64,000 bases of DNA from Pseudomonas laurentiana (GCF_014648275.1 NZ_BMQU01000002.1:1-64000), one strand, 5' to 3'; positions 46,314 through 55,665 are shown, numbered from the stretch's first letter. Numbers and translations are program-made. Notes: generated by a model from the sequence alone, not told the origin.

Positions 46314-49174
46314 CAGAAGTTCAGCTCCACGCCCAGGAGCACGCCATTGGCGTGCTCATAAAGATTTCCGCCCAGCGCCTGCTGGTACTCCGTGCGCACC
46401 GTCAGATGGCCGCGATAGGCGTTGTAGCGGTCGTCATCGAACCACCATTGCCAGCGCAGGCCGAGACCGGTGCGCAGGTCCTGGCGCCAGTCACCGCCGG
46501 GATCATGGCTGGAAAACGCCAGAAAACCATAAGGCATCAGTGTTTGTGGGCTGGCGACCGGCAGTTTCCAGGTATGTCCTTGCTGGAACCGTGATGTCCA
46601 CTGGTGATCACCGGCGTGCGTCCACCAGGCGGCGTCCAGGTACAGAGACCGTTCATTCCAGTGGTCTTCTACTGCACGCCAGTCATTGCGCACGTCACCT
46701 TGATCAAAGAACGAAGCCGTAGCGCGCAGTAGCAGGTCGTTGCTGCTCTGTGCATTGCTGCGAAGGTCGCCATAGTCGTCAGCGACGTTGCCGGGACTGA
46801 GCAGTTGCCCAAGGCTAAGGCCGCTGTAATGCTGATCGTCGATCTGGCGCTGGTGGTACAGCTCGGCGTACAGGTTCAGGTTGGCAGTGGCCAATGGCTT
46901 GTAGCTCAGGCCGATTCCGGTCCCCATGCTTTGGGCATAGCTGCTGCGGTCCTGGCCGCCGAACAGCACCCGTCCATACGCCGACAGCGTGCTGCCGTTG
47001 CGGCTCGGCTCATCACCCAAGGCGTGGTCCCACAGGGCCAGTTGTACGTTCTGCGAGGCGGCACGGCGTTGCGGGCTGTTGCTGCGCAGTGTGTCGTTGG
47101 TCGAGATGCCCGCCGGCGACCAGGTGCTGGCCAAGGTAACGCTGTCGCGTTGCGACAGGCTTTGATGGGCACGGCGTTGCCGGTAGATGCGGTCGGCGAG
47201 GCGGGTGTCATCGGCACCGTCGTCCACCACATAGTGCTCCAGATCGATGATACGACGCAGTTCCTGGCGGGCTGCCGCGCTGTTTTCGACCTCGTCGTAG
47301 CGCCAGGCCAGGGTTTCGCCAATGCGGTAGTCTTCTGGAAAGTCGTGGCTGGCGTGTATCAGGTAAGGCAGGGACTGCCGGCGCAATTGCGGTGTGTCGG
47401 CGGCGGCCAGTCGCACACCGTAGTCGGCGCGATAGCGGGGATTGTCGGGGGCTAGTCGTACCGCTTCTGCCAACCATTTGCGGCTCTGCTGTGGGTCATT
47501 GTTGTGTTGTGCGGTCACCGAGGCCGCGTAGTAATGATCGGCTCGCGGCTGATGGCGCAAGGCTTCGCGTTGCAGGTTCATGGCTTCGGCAACGTCACCA
47601 CGGCCTTGCGCAATGGCTGCGCCCAATGCCCAGTCATCCGCGCTGGTGTGTGGTGCTGCACGCCAGTGTTGCAAGGCCTCTTGGGTGTGATTGCTGTTCA
47701 AGGCGCTTCGGGCGGCGGTGAGTCGGGCATTGGCAGTCCACTGTTCAGGGGGTAACTGCTGCCAGATCCTGTAGGCGGCTTCGGCATCGCCAGCCGCGTC
47801 CAGTGCATAGGCCAGGGGCACTTGGCTGGCCTGATCGCCGCGCTGAACTGCTACTTGGTAGTAGGCGACGGCCTCACCTGGGCGTTCTGGCATCGCACAG
47901 CGACCCAGCGCACGCAACTGGCCAACTTCACCGGGTATTGGCGGGGTCACATCGCGGACGACGTCGCAGTGTCCGGTCTGCGACAAACGGGCCAGCAGTT
48001 GTTCGCGGCTGGCGCTGTCGAGTTGTGGGATCAGGGTTTTGGCACGGTCTGCATCCAGTGGCCTGTCGATACGGCTGTACAGACCACCCAAGCGTTGCAA
48101 CAACGCCGAAGGCCAGCGGCCCTGGCGACGATCGTAGGCATGTTCGAGCAACTGTTGCGCGCGGTTATCCTGATGGTTGGTGAGTTGCAGATAGGTCGCC
48201 TGATCCAGCGCCTCCAGGCTACCGTTGAGGAGGTAAAGGCGCTCCCAGAAATCGATGGCTTCACCGGGGCGGCGGGCGTGTTGCGGCATTGCTTCGGCCG
48301 GCAAGCGCTGGGCCAAGGCACTGCGGTCGCTCTGTCGGGTGAGTTCCGAGAGCTGCTGACGCTGTTGCGGTTGCTCACGGTCTTGCTTGGGTAATGATTG
48401 CAGCCAGCGTAGCGCCAGTGTCTTTTGTCCCATTGCAATGGCCCGGTTGATCAGCGCCAGGCGTATCTGGCGTGCTGCTTCTGCAGATGGCGGTTTTGCC
48501 AGCAGTGCGATCAGGGGTGTTTCGTCCAGGCGCTGGACGTAAGCATTGGCCAGGCGTTGCCACGCTTCCTCAGGCAGTGGGCCTCGGGCGGCCAAAGGGG
48601 CAAGTTCTGCAATGGTCTGTTCGCTATTGTGGAGTTGTTCAGACCAGTTGGCGCGAGCCATGCGCAGCAGGCGCTCATCCCCTTTGGATGGCAGTTGGTC
48701 GAGCCAGTCCAGCGCTCGTTGGGCCCCACCGAATTTGGCCAGGCTCAGGCTGTAGGCTTGCCACAGGCGGATACGCTGATCGGGATTACTGTCCGCTATC
48801 CAATGCTCAACCTGGCTTTTACCAGGCGGATCCTGCTCGATCCAGGTCAGGCGCAATTGCAGCAGCGCATCGTCGTATTCTGCGCGGGCACTAAGCGTTT
48901 CGGCCAATTGTTCGGCTTCGCGGTAGCGCCGCTGGTGGGTCAGTGCCTGAATCAACAGGGCACGTGCCTCATCATTGTTCGGCACTGTCTCAAGCAGGTG
49001 TCGAGTCAATCGTTCGACCTCCTGCCAATTATTCTCGCGGGCCTCGCGATAGCTGCGGTCCATGTAAGGAAAGCTGCGGAACCGTTCAAAACTGCTGAGC
49101 GGGTCGGCGAGTGCCTGGGTACTGACGTACGCCAACAGCAGGCCCGTGGCAATCAGCATTGGACGCCGTTTCAT
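46313..49174 (-). CDS. nfrA: NfrA-like outer-membrane protein (phage N4 adsorption protein A type)
   Basis: 953 residues. A signal peptide ends near STQALADP. Residues 40-640 are helical repeats of TPR type (NNDEARALLIQALTHQRRYREAEQLA; NPDQRIRLWQAYSLSLAKFGGAQRALDWL). The C-terminal 300 residues have alternating beta-strand patterns and end in ELNF, as expected for an outer-membrane barrel. E. coli NfrA is the phage N4 receptor and the proposed exporter of a c-di-GMP-dependent polysaccharide. Its start overlaps the nfrB stop by 4 nt. Confidence 0.82.
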   Translation of the reverse strand: MKRRPMLIATGLLLAYVSTQALADPLSSFERFRSFPYMDRSYREARENNWQEVERLTRHLLETVPNNDEARALLIQALTHQRRYREAEQLAETLSARAEYDDALLQLRLTWIEQDPPGKSQVEHWIADSNPDQRIRLWQAYSLSLAKFGGAQRALDWLDQLPSKGDERLLRMARANWSEQLHNSEQTIAELAPLAARGPLPEEAWQRLANAYVQRLDETPLIALLAKPPSAEAARQIRLALINRAIAMGQKTLALRWLQSLPKQDREQPQQRQQLSELTRQSDRSALAQRLPAEAMPQHARRPGEAIDFWERLYLLNGSLEALDQATYLQLTNHQDNRAQQLLEHAYDRRQGRWPSALLQRLGGLYSRIDRPLDADRAKTLIPQLDSASREQLLARLSQTGHCDVVRDVTPPIPGEVGQLRALGRCAMPERPGEAVAYYQVAVQRGDQASQVPLAYALDAAGDAEAAYRIWQQLPPEQWTANARLTAARSALNSNHTQEALQHWRAAPHTSADDWALGAAIAQGRGDVAEAMNLQREALRHQPRADHYYAASVTAQHNNDPQQSRKWLAEAVRLAPDNPRYRADYGVRLAAADTPQLRRQSLPYLIHASHDFPEDYRIGETLAWRYDEVENSAAARQELRRIIDLEHYVVDDGADDTRLADRIYRQRRAHQSLSQRDSVTLASTWSPAGISTNDTLRSNSPQRRAASQNVQLALWDHALGDEPSRNGSTLSAYGRVLFGGQDRSSYAQSMGTGIGLSYKPLATANLNLYAELYHQRQIDDQHYSGLSLGQLLSPGNVADDYGDLRSNAQSSNDLLLRATASFFDQGDVRNDWRAVEDHWNERSLYLDAAWWTHAGDHQWTSRFQQGHTWKLPVASPQTLMPYGFLAFSSHDPGGDWRQDLRTGLGLRWQWWFDDDRYNAYRGHLTVRTEYQQALGGNLYEHANGVLLGVELNF

Positions 49175-51345
49175 GCCACTTCCCGAACGATCTGGTAGGC
49201 AACCTGCTGCTCTGTAGCTTGCTCGGCCAGCGTTTCGTACAGCACTTCGGCGGTGATCATGCCGCGTGCCACCAGGTGCTCGCCAATGGACATCTGCTCA
49301 GCGTTGAAGTCAATCAGCGCCTGATTAAACAGGCTGCTTGGCAAAATGCCCCGCACCTGTAGCAGTGCGCCGAGCATGACTTGGTGATGACTGACCCGTT
49401 CGAGCAGCCTCTCATCATTCTGATGCCTGGCAAGCACGGCCAGCATCTGCCGTGTGTCCTCCTGTTGCCAAGGGCTGGGGTAGTGGTAACTCAAGCCCAG
49501 GGCGACCCGTCCCTGCGGGGCCAGTTGGCAGCGTACGGGGCGTTTTAGCTGGCGACTGATCACCCCGAGGGCGACTTGGCTGACCGGTCCCTCACTGGCC
49601 AGAACCAGCGTTGCCCCCTCTTCAGCGACCGGTAGTACGGCATAATGAATCGCCAGTCGACGAGGTAGCTGGGCAATCAGCTCCGGGGCAATCTTGAAAG
49701 GATTGAGTGGCGCCCACTCCAGCTCCAGCTGTTCGGCAAGGGCCTGGACCAGTTGCTCGCTGTCGATCAACCCGCGCAGCAGCAGTTCACGCCCCAAGCG
49801 CCGACGCACCGGGCTGGTCAGGGCTGCTTCCAGTTGCGCTTCACTGATCAGGCCCTTGGCCACCAATCGGTGCCCCAGCGGTACGCGCATGGGCGTGGTC
49901 AGGGCGGGAAACTCGTGAGTGGTCTTGTCCCAGGCAACCCGTCGCGAGTCGCCCATCTCCAGAACCTGGCGCAGGGCGCGCAGGTTGGCGAAAAAATTGA
50001 CGAAGTTACTCCACATCATTCGTGGCGCCGACAGCAGGCCTTCGATGATGCCGTAGTAACGGGTGACGAAGTAGCCGCGTTGAAACAACCGATTGATCAA
50101 GAGCAGGCCATTGAGCCAAAGCAATGTCACCAACACGGGGCTGTCGGAGAGGATGGAAGGGAAGCGCCAGGCGTGTGGGGCGATCACCGTTACCAGCCAC
50201 ATGGCCAATAACACCAGGAACAACAGATTCACCAAAAAGCTCAGCAGGTAGGCGAAAAGTCCACGGCGATCGCGCCAGAGGAAGTAGTTGAGCGCCTTGG
50301 TATGGCCCCAGCCCAGGTTGCTGGTGCCCTGAAAAACAATCCCGACGATCCAGCGTGACTTCTGACGAATCGCGTGTTGCCAGTCACGCGGGAAGTGCTC
50401 GCGCACACAGATGACCTGGGCAAACTCGCGGCTCATTCCCCAACGCCATTCGCGCTTGAGCGCCAGTTGCGGGTCGTTCATCGAATAGCGGGCGAAGATG
50501 CACTTCATGCCCTTTTGCTTGAGCCTGAAGCCAATGTCGTAGTCTTCGGTAAGGCTCTGGACATCGAATGCAATGCCATCGCCGTCTTCAAGTAGGGCAG
50601 TGATTGCCCGTCGACTGAAACAGGTGCCGACACCGGCACTGGGTACCTGGCCGCTGAGGGCTTCGCGGACAATCACATCCTTGCCATGGTTTTCGGCGAA
50701 TTCATCGACGTAATGCCCCGCAGTAAAACCGTGCCACTGTGGCGTGAAGGGGTAGACCGGTATCTGAATCATGTCCTTGTTGGGCAGGAGGTAGTTGAAC
50801 AGCCGCAGCTCCATGGGTGAAATGACGTCCTCCGCGTCATGCAGAATGAAACCGGCGAACTCGATCCTGGCATCACGCTGGAAGCGCAGAATCGCGTCGA
50901 TGATGTTGTTCAGGCAGTCCGCTTTGCTGGTTGGGCCGGGGCGGGCGCAGATGACTTTGTGAACATTTGGAAAGTGCAGGCACACCGCATCAACATCGGC
51001 TTGGGTTGACGGATCGTTGGGGTAGGTGCCGACAAAGATCTGGTAGTTTTCATAATCGAGGGTGGAGGCCGCCAGACGCGCCATTTCGCCGACGACGCCC
51101 ACTTCGTGCCAGGCGGGCACCATGATTGCCAGCGGCTTTTCCGGCACGTCAAACAGGCGTCGTTCGTCAGCACGGGCGTACTTGTCGTAGATCCGAAAAC
51201 GGCGCACCAGTTTGCGTAGCCAATAGACCAGGTCGATGAACAGGTCGTCTAGCCCCAGCAGGAACATCAGGCTGGCAAGTACAATGGCCAGCAGCTTGAG
51301 AGCAAACAGCACATAGGCCAGAAAATCGACCAGGCCCAGGCTCAT
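49171..51345 (-). CDS. nfrB: NfrB-like glycosyltransferase with c-di-GMP-binding MshEN repeats
   Basis: 724 residues. An N-terminal helix pair, then a GT2-type synthase domain: IMVPAWHEVGVVGEMARLA near 75, LHDAEDVIS near 170, TEDYDIGFRL near 270 and QKSRWIVG (QxxRW), followed by membrane helices. The C-terminus has MshEN-type c-di-GMP-binding repeats (LGxxLxxxGxxxxxxL) at about residues 489, 516, 657 and 686; the 516 copy, RLGRELLLRGLIDSEQLVQA, fits the consensus exactly. Overlaps wecB and nfrA by 4 nt each. It is inferred to polymerise a ManNAc-containing glycan when c-di-GMP is high. Confidence 0.85.
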   Translation of the reverse strand: MSLGLVDFLAYVLFALKLLAIVLASLMFLLGLDDLFIDLVYWLRKLVRRFRIYDKYARADERRLFDVPEKPLAIMVPAWHEVGVVGEMARLAASTLDYENYQIFVGTYPNDPSTQADVDAVCLHFPNVHKVICARPGPTSKADCLNNIIDAILRFQRDARIEFAGFILHDAEDVISPMELRLFNYLLPNKDMIQIPVYPFTPQWHGFTAGHYVDEFAENHGKDVIVREALSGQVPSAGVGTCFSRRAITALLEDGDGIAFDVQSLTEDYDIGFRLKQKGMKCIFARYSMNDPQLALKREWRWGMSREFAQVICVREHFPRDWQHAIRQKSRWIVGIVFQGTSNLGWGHTKALNYFLWRDRRGLFAYLLSFLVNLLFLVLLAMWLVTVIAPHAWRFPSILSDSPVLVTLLWLNGLLLINRLFQRGYFVTRYYGIIEGLLSAPRMMWSNFVNFFANLRALRQVLEMGDSRRVAWDKTTHEFPALTTPMRVPLGHRLVAKGLISEAQLEAALTSPVRRRLGRELLLRGLIDSEQLVQALAEQLELEWAPLNPFKIAPELIAQLPRRLAIHYAVLPVAEEGATLVLASEGPVSQVALGVISRQLKRPVRCQLAPQGRVALGLSYHYPSPWQQEDTRQMLAVLARHQNDERLLERVSHHQVMLGALLQVRGILPSSLFNQALIDFNAEQMSIGEHLVARGMITAEVLYETLAEQATEQQVAYQIVREVA

Positions 51346-52496
51346 GAAGATTCTCGCCCGGTGGCGTTTTCCTCGAGCCAGCGGCTCAGTCGTTCAGCGA
51401 TGCGCTCGCTGGCATGTCCATCGCCGTAAGGGCTGAGTACCCGGCTCATGTGTTGGTAGACGTCAGGCTCTTCAAGTAAACGACTGGTCTCTTTGACGAT
51501 CCGCTCGGTTTGTGTGCCTACCAGCACTACCGTGCCACCCTCCAGCACTGAAGGTCGCTCCGTGACTTTGCGCAGCACCAACAGTGGCTTGCCCAGCGCC
51601 GGGGCTTCTTCCTGGATGCCCCCGGAGTCACTCAGGATCAGGTACGCGCGGTCCATCAGCCAGACAAAGTGTTGATAGTCCTGAGGGGCGATCAACAAAA
51701 TGTTCGGCTGATGCGAAAGCACCGAATAGACGGCTCTCTGCACGTGTGGGTTGAGGTGCACCGGGTAGACGAACTGGACGTCGGGGTAGCGCAGTGCCAA
51801 TTCAGCGATCGCCAGGCAGATACGCTCAAAGCCATGCCCGAAATTTTCCCGGCGGTGGCCTGTGATCAGGACCATGCGCTGGTCATCGCGCAAGGCTGAC
51901 AGTGGCGAGTTGGCGGCCGGTTTCCAGTGGCTGCTCTTGAGGTGTTCACGCATCCATAACAGGGCATCGATCACCGTGTTGCCGGTGACTTCGATCTGTT
52001 CCAGTACCACGCCTTCGCGCAACAGGTTATCGCGCGCCTTCTTGGTCGGAGGAAAGTGCAGGTCGGCGATGATGGCTGTCAGGCGTCGATTGGCCTCTTC
52101 TGGCCAAGGTGACTTGAGGTTGCCGGTACGCAGACCCGCCTCGACATGGGCAATGGGAATATGGCGATTGAAGGCGCAGAGGGCTGCGATGAAGCTGGTG
52201 GTGGTGTCGCCGTGAACCAGGACAATGTCGGGTTTCAGCCGGTCATAATGAAGGTCGAGTTTACCCAGCAACTGTTGGGAAAGCCCGTTCAGGCTCTGGT
52301 TGTCGGTCATCACCTGCAGGTCTATGTCGACAGTCAGGCCAAAGTCCCTGAGGACTTGACTGAGCATTTCTCGGTGCTGCCCGCTGGAGCAGATGTTCAG
52401 CTCTATCTCGGGCCACTGGCGCAATACCCTCGCCAGCGGCGCCATCTTGATCGCTTCAGGACGAGTGCCGAAAACCATCATGACTTTATAGGGCAT
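51342..52496 (-). CDS. wecB: UDP-N-acetylglucosamine 2-epimerase (non-hydrolysing)
   Basis: 384 residues, standard WecB length. MMVFGTRPEAIKMAPL at the start, VHGDTTTSFIAALCAFN near 95, VEAGLRTGNLKSPWPEE, TGHRRENFG near 215 and SDSGGIQEEAPALGKPLLVLR near 290 are all conserved. It converts UDP-GlcNAc to UDP-ManNAc, here probably to feed NfrB. AGGAG sits 8 nt before the ATG at 52496. First gene of the coupled wecB-nfrB-nfrA-DUF4434 operon. Confidence 0.92.
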   Translation of the reverse strand: MPYKVMMVFGTRPEAIKMAPLARVLRQWPEIELNICSSGQHREMLSQVLRDFGLTVDIDLQVMTDNQSLNGLSQQLLGKLDLHYDRLKPDIVLVHGDTTTSFIAALCAFNRHIPIAHVEAGLRTGNLKSPWPEEANRRLTAIIADLHFPPTKKARDNLLREGVVLEQIEVTGNTVIDALLWMREHLKSSHWKPAANSPLSALRDDQRMVLITGHRRENFGHGFERICLAIAELALRYPDVQFVYPVHLNPHVQRAVYSVLSHQPNILLIAPQDYQHFVWLMDRAYLILSDSGGIQEEAPALGKPLLVLRKVTERPSVLEGGTVVLVGTQTERIVKETSRLLEEPDVYQHMSRVLSPYGDGHASERIAERLSRWLEENATGRESS

Positions 52497-52650
52497 GTTC
52501 GTGCTCCTCGTCGCGGCCTTGCGTCTGCTCAAAGTTGTACGGAATTCATGTCCTGTAGAAGTTAGAGACAAGCAGTTGCCCGCTGGGTTGTCCAATCGCT
52601 TGGTCGGAGACTTGCCCGTTAACCGGACAGAGCGGGCCAGGCACAAGTCG

Positions 52651-52679
52651 TTGACTTAGCGACAACGCTGGGCTAGTTT
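52651..52679 (+). promoter_or_regulatory. Promoter of the ilvA leader
   Basis: TTGACT (52651-52656) and TAGTTT (52674-52679) are 17 nt apart. Transcription would begin at about 52686-52687, at or beside the ATG of the leader peptide, which would make the leader mRNA leaderless. The region 52497-52650 between this and wecB shows no gene. Confidence 0.5.
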
Positions 52680-52686
52680 CCTTTCC

Positions 52687-52752
52687 ATGACTTTACTCCC
52701 GCATTTGCCTCAGCACAGCATTATTACCGCCATTATCGTATTGGCGGGCTAG
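52687..52752 (+). CDS. Branched-chain amino-acid leader peptide
   Basis: A 21-residue open frame reading MTLLPHLPQHSIITAIIVLA plus a final G. Ten of its residues are Leu, Ile, Val or Thr, with Ile-Ile-Thr-Ala-Ile-Ile-Val-Leu in a cluster, the composition of ilv-type attenuator peptides. It is followed at once by competing RNA stems and a terminator before a threonine dehydratase gene. Stalling at Ile or Val codons would favour read-through. No ribosome-binding site is seen, consistent with the predicted transcript start at the ATG. Confidence 0.75.
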   Translation: MTLLPHLPQHSIITAIIVLAG

Positions 52753-52800
52753 CTGGCACTTGCACCGAACCCGCCCTGGAGGCGGGTTCTTTCTCTCTCT
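52743..52800 (+). promoter_or_regulatory. Attenuator: terminator and antiterminator before ilvA
   Basis: GAACCCGCC (52767-52775) and GGCGGGTTC (52781-52789) form a 9-bp stem with a 5-nt loop, followed by a T/C-rich tract (TTTCTCTCTCTCC), a plausible intrinsic terminator. GGCGGG at 52743-52748, in the last codons of the leader peptide, can pair instead with CCCGCC at 52770-52775. A ribosome finishing the peptide would cover it and allow the terminator; one stalled at the earlier Ile codons would leave it free to form the antiterminator. Confidence 0.72.
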
Positions 52801-52832
52801 CCTGGGCACTTTCAAGAAACCAGGAGTCACCG

Positions 52833-54395
52833 ATGACCAGCCTTACTGCTTGCCCCAGCGCACCGACTGTCTTGACCACGATGCTGTCGGACTATGTGCG
52901 GCGGATCCTTGCCGCACCGGTGTATGACCTGGCAATTGAAACGCCTCTGCAATCCGCGCGGGCGCTATCCGCAGCGCTGGGCAATGACGTGCTGCTCAAG
53001 CGTGAAGACTTGCAGCCCACCTTTTCCTTCAAGATCCGCGGTGCCTATACCCGGCTGAGCGCGTTGACTGCGGCGCAGCGCGCGTGTGGTGTGGTCACCG
53101 CTTCTGCGGGTAATCATGCTCAGGGCGTTGCCTTGGCCGCCCGCGAACTGGCCATGATCGCCACCATCGTGATGCCAACCACCACCCCTGAGCTGAAGGT
53201 CGAGGGTGTACGTTCCCGTGGCGGCCAGGTGGTACTGCACGGCGAGAGCTTTCCTCAGGCCCTGGCCCATGCGCTGATGTTGGCCGATTCGGAGGGCATG
53301 ACCTTTGTGCCGCCATTCGATGATCCGGATGTCATTGCAGGGCAGGGTACTGTTGCCATGGAGATCCTTCGTCAACAGCCTGGCAACCTGGATGCGATCT
53401 TCGTACCCGTCGGCGGCGGTGGTTTGATCGCCGGAATTGCGGCGTACGTCAAATACCTGCGCCCGTCGGTCAAGGTCATCGGTGTCGAGCCGCAGGACTC
53501 CAACTGCCTGCAAGCGGCAATGGCCGCCGGGGAGCGGGTCGTGTTGCCGCAGGTGGGCAGCTTTGCCGACGGGGTGGCAGTGGCGCAGATCGGTGCCCAC
53601 TGCTTTGACGTGTGCCGTCACTTCGTGGATGAGGTGATCACCGTGGGTAACGATGAGATCTGCGCGGCGATCAAGGACATCTATGACGATACCCGCTCGA
53701 TCACCGAACCGTCGGGTGCATTGGCCGTCGCCGGGATCAAGCGTTATGTGGCTTCACGTGGGGTGAGCGGGCAGACGCTGGTCGCCATCGACTCGGGGGC
53801 CAATGTCAATTTCGATCGCCTGCGCCATGTTGCCGAACGGGCCGAGTTGGGGGAGCAGCGTGAGGCAATCATTGCCGTGACGATCCCGGAACAACCGGGC
53901 AGTTTCCGGGCATTCTGCCAGGCGCTGGGCAAGCGTCAGATCACCGAATTCAACTACCGCTACTACCCCGGGAAAGAGGCCCGTTTGTTCGTTGGCGTGC
54001 AGACCCACCCACAGCGCGACCCGCGCGCGCAGTTGCTGGCAAGCCTGCGGGAGCAGGGCTACAACGTGCTCGACCTGACGGACAATGAGTTGGCCAAGCT
54101 GCATGTTCGTCACACGGTGGGTGGCCATGCCGGGCCGGGCGCCCACGAGCGGGTACTGCGCTTTGAGTTTCCGGAACGCCCTGGCGCCTTGTTGGCATTC
54201 CTTGAGCGACTGGGCAAGCGCTGGAACATCAGCCTGTTCCACTACCGCAATCATGGTTCCGCCGAAGCCAGGGTATTTGCCGCCCTCGAGGTCCCTGAGG
54301 AAGAGCGTGCCGAGTTGCCGGCAGCGCTGGACGCCATGGGCTACCGCTATTGGGATGAAACGGATAACCCGGCCTACCAGTTGTTTCTGGGTTGA
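52833..54395 (+). CDS. ilvA: Threonine dehydratase (biosynthetic type, two ACT-like domains)
   Basis: 520 residues. The PLP lysine is K67 in FSFKIRGAY, the phosphate loop is VPVGGGGLIAG near 200, and the C-terminal 190 residues form two ACT-like regulatory domains (AVTIPEQPGSFRAFCQAL; FEFPERPGALLAFLERLG), as in isoleucine-inhibited biosynthetic enzymes. It makes 2-oxobutanoate from threonine for isoleucine synthesis. CAGGAG lies 7 nt before the ATG at 52833. The leader-peptide attenuator upstream fits an isoleucine-pathway role. Other ilv genes are absent here. Confidence 0.9.
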   Translation: MTSLTACPSAPTVLTTMLSDYVRRILAAPVYDLAIETPLQSARALSAALGNDVLLKREDLQPTFSFKIRGAYTRLSALTAAQRACGVVTASAGNHAQGVALAARELAMIATIVMPTTTPELKVEGVRSRGGQVVLHGESFPQALAHALMLADSEGMTFVPPFDDPDVIAGQGTVAMEILRQQPGNLDAIFVPVGGGGLIAGIAAYVKYLRPSVKVIGVEPQDSNCLQAAMAAGERVVLPQVGSFADGVAVAQIGAHCFDVCRHFVDEVITVGNDEICAAIKDIYDDTRSITEPSGALAVAGIKRYVASRGVSGQTLVAIDSGANVNFDRLRHVAERAELGEQREAIIAVTIPEQPGSFRAFCQALGKRQITEFNYRYYPGKEARLFVGVQTHPQRDPRAQLLASLREQGYNVLDLTDNELAKLHVRHTVGGHAGPGAHERVLRFEFPERPGALLAFLERLGKRWNISLFHYRNHGSAEARVFAALEVPEEERAELPAALDAMGYRYWDETDNPAYQLFLG

Positions 54396-54479
54396 ACCCT
54401 GCGTTGCCTCAGATCAACACACGAATTGGCCCGGAGGTAGATCCTGAGTGCAATCGCACATTGCATGAGGGATTGGGTC

Positions 54480-55628
54480 ATGAGCAGTACGTTTTTCATT
54501 CCAGCAGTCAACATCATGGGTATCGATTGCCTGACAGAGGCCATGGACGCGATTGCCGCTCATGGTTTTCGCAAGGCCTTGATCGTTACAGACAGTGGCC
54601 TTGCCAAGGCTGGCGTGGCCTACAAGATCTCCGAGCAGTTGGCGGTGCGCGACATTGATGCGGCAATCTTCGATGGCGCCAAGCCCAACCCCAGCATCGC
54701 CAACGTCGAGCAAGGTCTGGCGATGCTGGAGCGTGAGCGCTGTGACTTTGTCCTCTCGTTGGGCGGCGGTTCACCCCATGACTGTGCCAAGGGCATCGCA
54801 CTGTGCGCTACCAACGGCGGGCATATCCGCGACTACGAAGGTGTTGATCGTTCGGCCAAGCCACAGTTGCCCCTGGTTGCCATCAACACCACAGCCGGTA
54901 CTGCCAGTGAAATGACCCGTTTCTGCATCATTACCGACGAGGCACGCCACGTAAAAATGGCCATTGTCGACCGTAACGTGACGCCGCTGTTGTCGGTCAA
55001 CGACCCGGCGCTGATGGTTGCCATGCCCAAGTCACTGACTGCCGCAACCGGCATGGACGCACTGACCCATGCGATTGAGGCGTATGTGTCGACGGCGGCT
55101 ACGCCGATTACCGATGCCTGTGCACTGAAAGCGATTGAGTTGATCAGTGAGAACCTGCGCCAGGCGGTTGCCGAAGGCAGTGACCTCAAGGCCAGGGAGA
55201 ACATGGCCTATGCACAGTTTCTGGCAGGCATGGCCTTCAACAATGCCTCTCTGGGCTATGTGCATGCGATGGCTCACCAGCTGGGCGGTTTCTATGACTT
55301 GCCTCATGGCGTCTGCAACGCGGTGCTGCTGCCGCATGTACAGCGCTTTAATGCCAGCGTCAGTGCGGCGCGCTTGCGCGATGTGGCCAAGGCCATGGGG
55401 ATCGAAACCAATGGCTTGACCGCAGAGCAGGGCAGCGATGCGGCCATTGCCGGGATCGTCAGCCTGGCACGGGCTATCGATATTCCGGCCGGTCTGGCGG
55501 TACTTGGTGCACGCGAAGAGGATATCCCCACGTTGGCAACCAATGCGCTGAAGGATGCCTGTGGCCTGACCAACCCACGTCCGGCGAACCAGGCCGAGAT
55601 TGAGGCGATCTTCAAGGCTGCGTTCTGA
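54480..55628 (+). CDS. Iron-containing alcohol dehydrogenase
   Basis: 382 residues, group [21 protein letters not shown] is the NAD-binding motif near residue 98. AVTHAI-like metal ligands appear as [15 protein letters not shown] near 190, followed by [20 protein letters not shown], whose histidines hold iron. It resembles YiaY/DhaT/lactaldehyde reductase-type enzymes and oxidises short alcohols or reduces aldehydes; the substrate is not evident. GAGG lies 9 nt before the ATG at 54480, so the ATG at 54465 is less likely. 84 nt after ilvA. Confidence 0.85.
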   Translation: MSSTFFIPAVNIMGIDCLTEAMDAIAAHGFRKALIVTDSGLAKAGVAYKISEQLAVRDIDAAIFDGAKPNPSIANVEQGLAMLERERCDFVLSLGGGSPHDCAKGIALCATNGGHIRDYEGVDRSAKPQLPLVAINTTAGTASEMTRFCIITDEARHVKMAIVDRNVTPLLSVNDPALMVAMPKSLTAATGMDALTHAIEAYVSTAATPITDACALKAIELISENLRQAVAEGSDLKARENMAYAQFLAGMAFNNASLGYVHAMAHQLGGFYDLPHGVCNAVLLPHVQRFNASVSAARLRDVAKAMGIETNGLTAEQGSDAAIAGIVSLARAIDIPAGLAVLGAREEDIPTLATNALKDACGLTNPRPANQAEIEAIFKAAF

Positions 55629-55635
55629 TCTCGCG

Positions 55636-55660
55636 CTGGCGCCGGTCAGCCCGGCGCCAG
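55636..55660. terminator. Bidirectional hairpin between adh and gntT
   Basis: CTGGCGCCGG (55636-55645) and CCGGCGCCAG (55651-55660) form a perfect 10-bp stem with a 5-nt loop, 7 nt from the dehydrogenase stop and 5 nt from the gntT stop. It likely ends both convergent transcripts. Confidence 0.65.
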
Positions 55661-55665
55661 TGTGA

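Noticed and set aside
52497-52832. Known riboswitch upstream of ilvA
   Set aside because: The hairpins are explained by leader-peptide attenuation; no conserved riboswitch core is seen.
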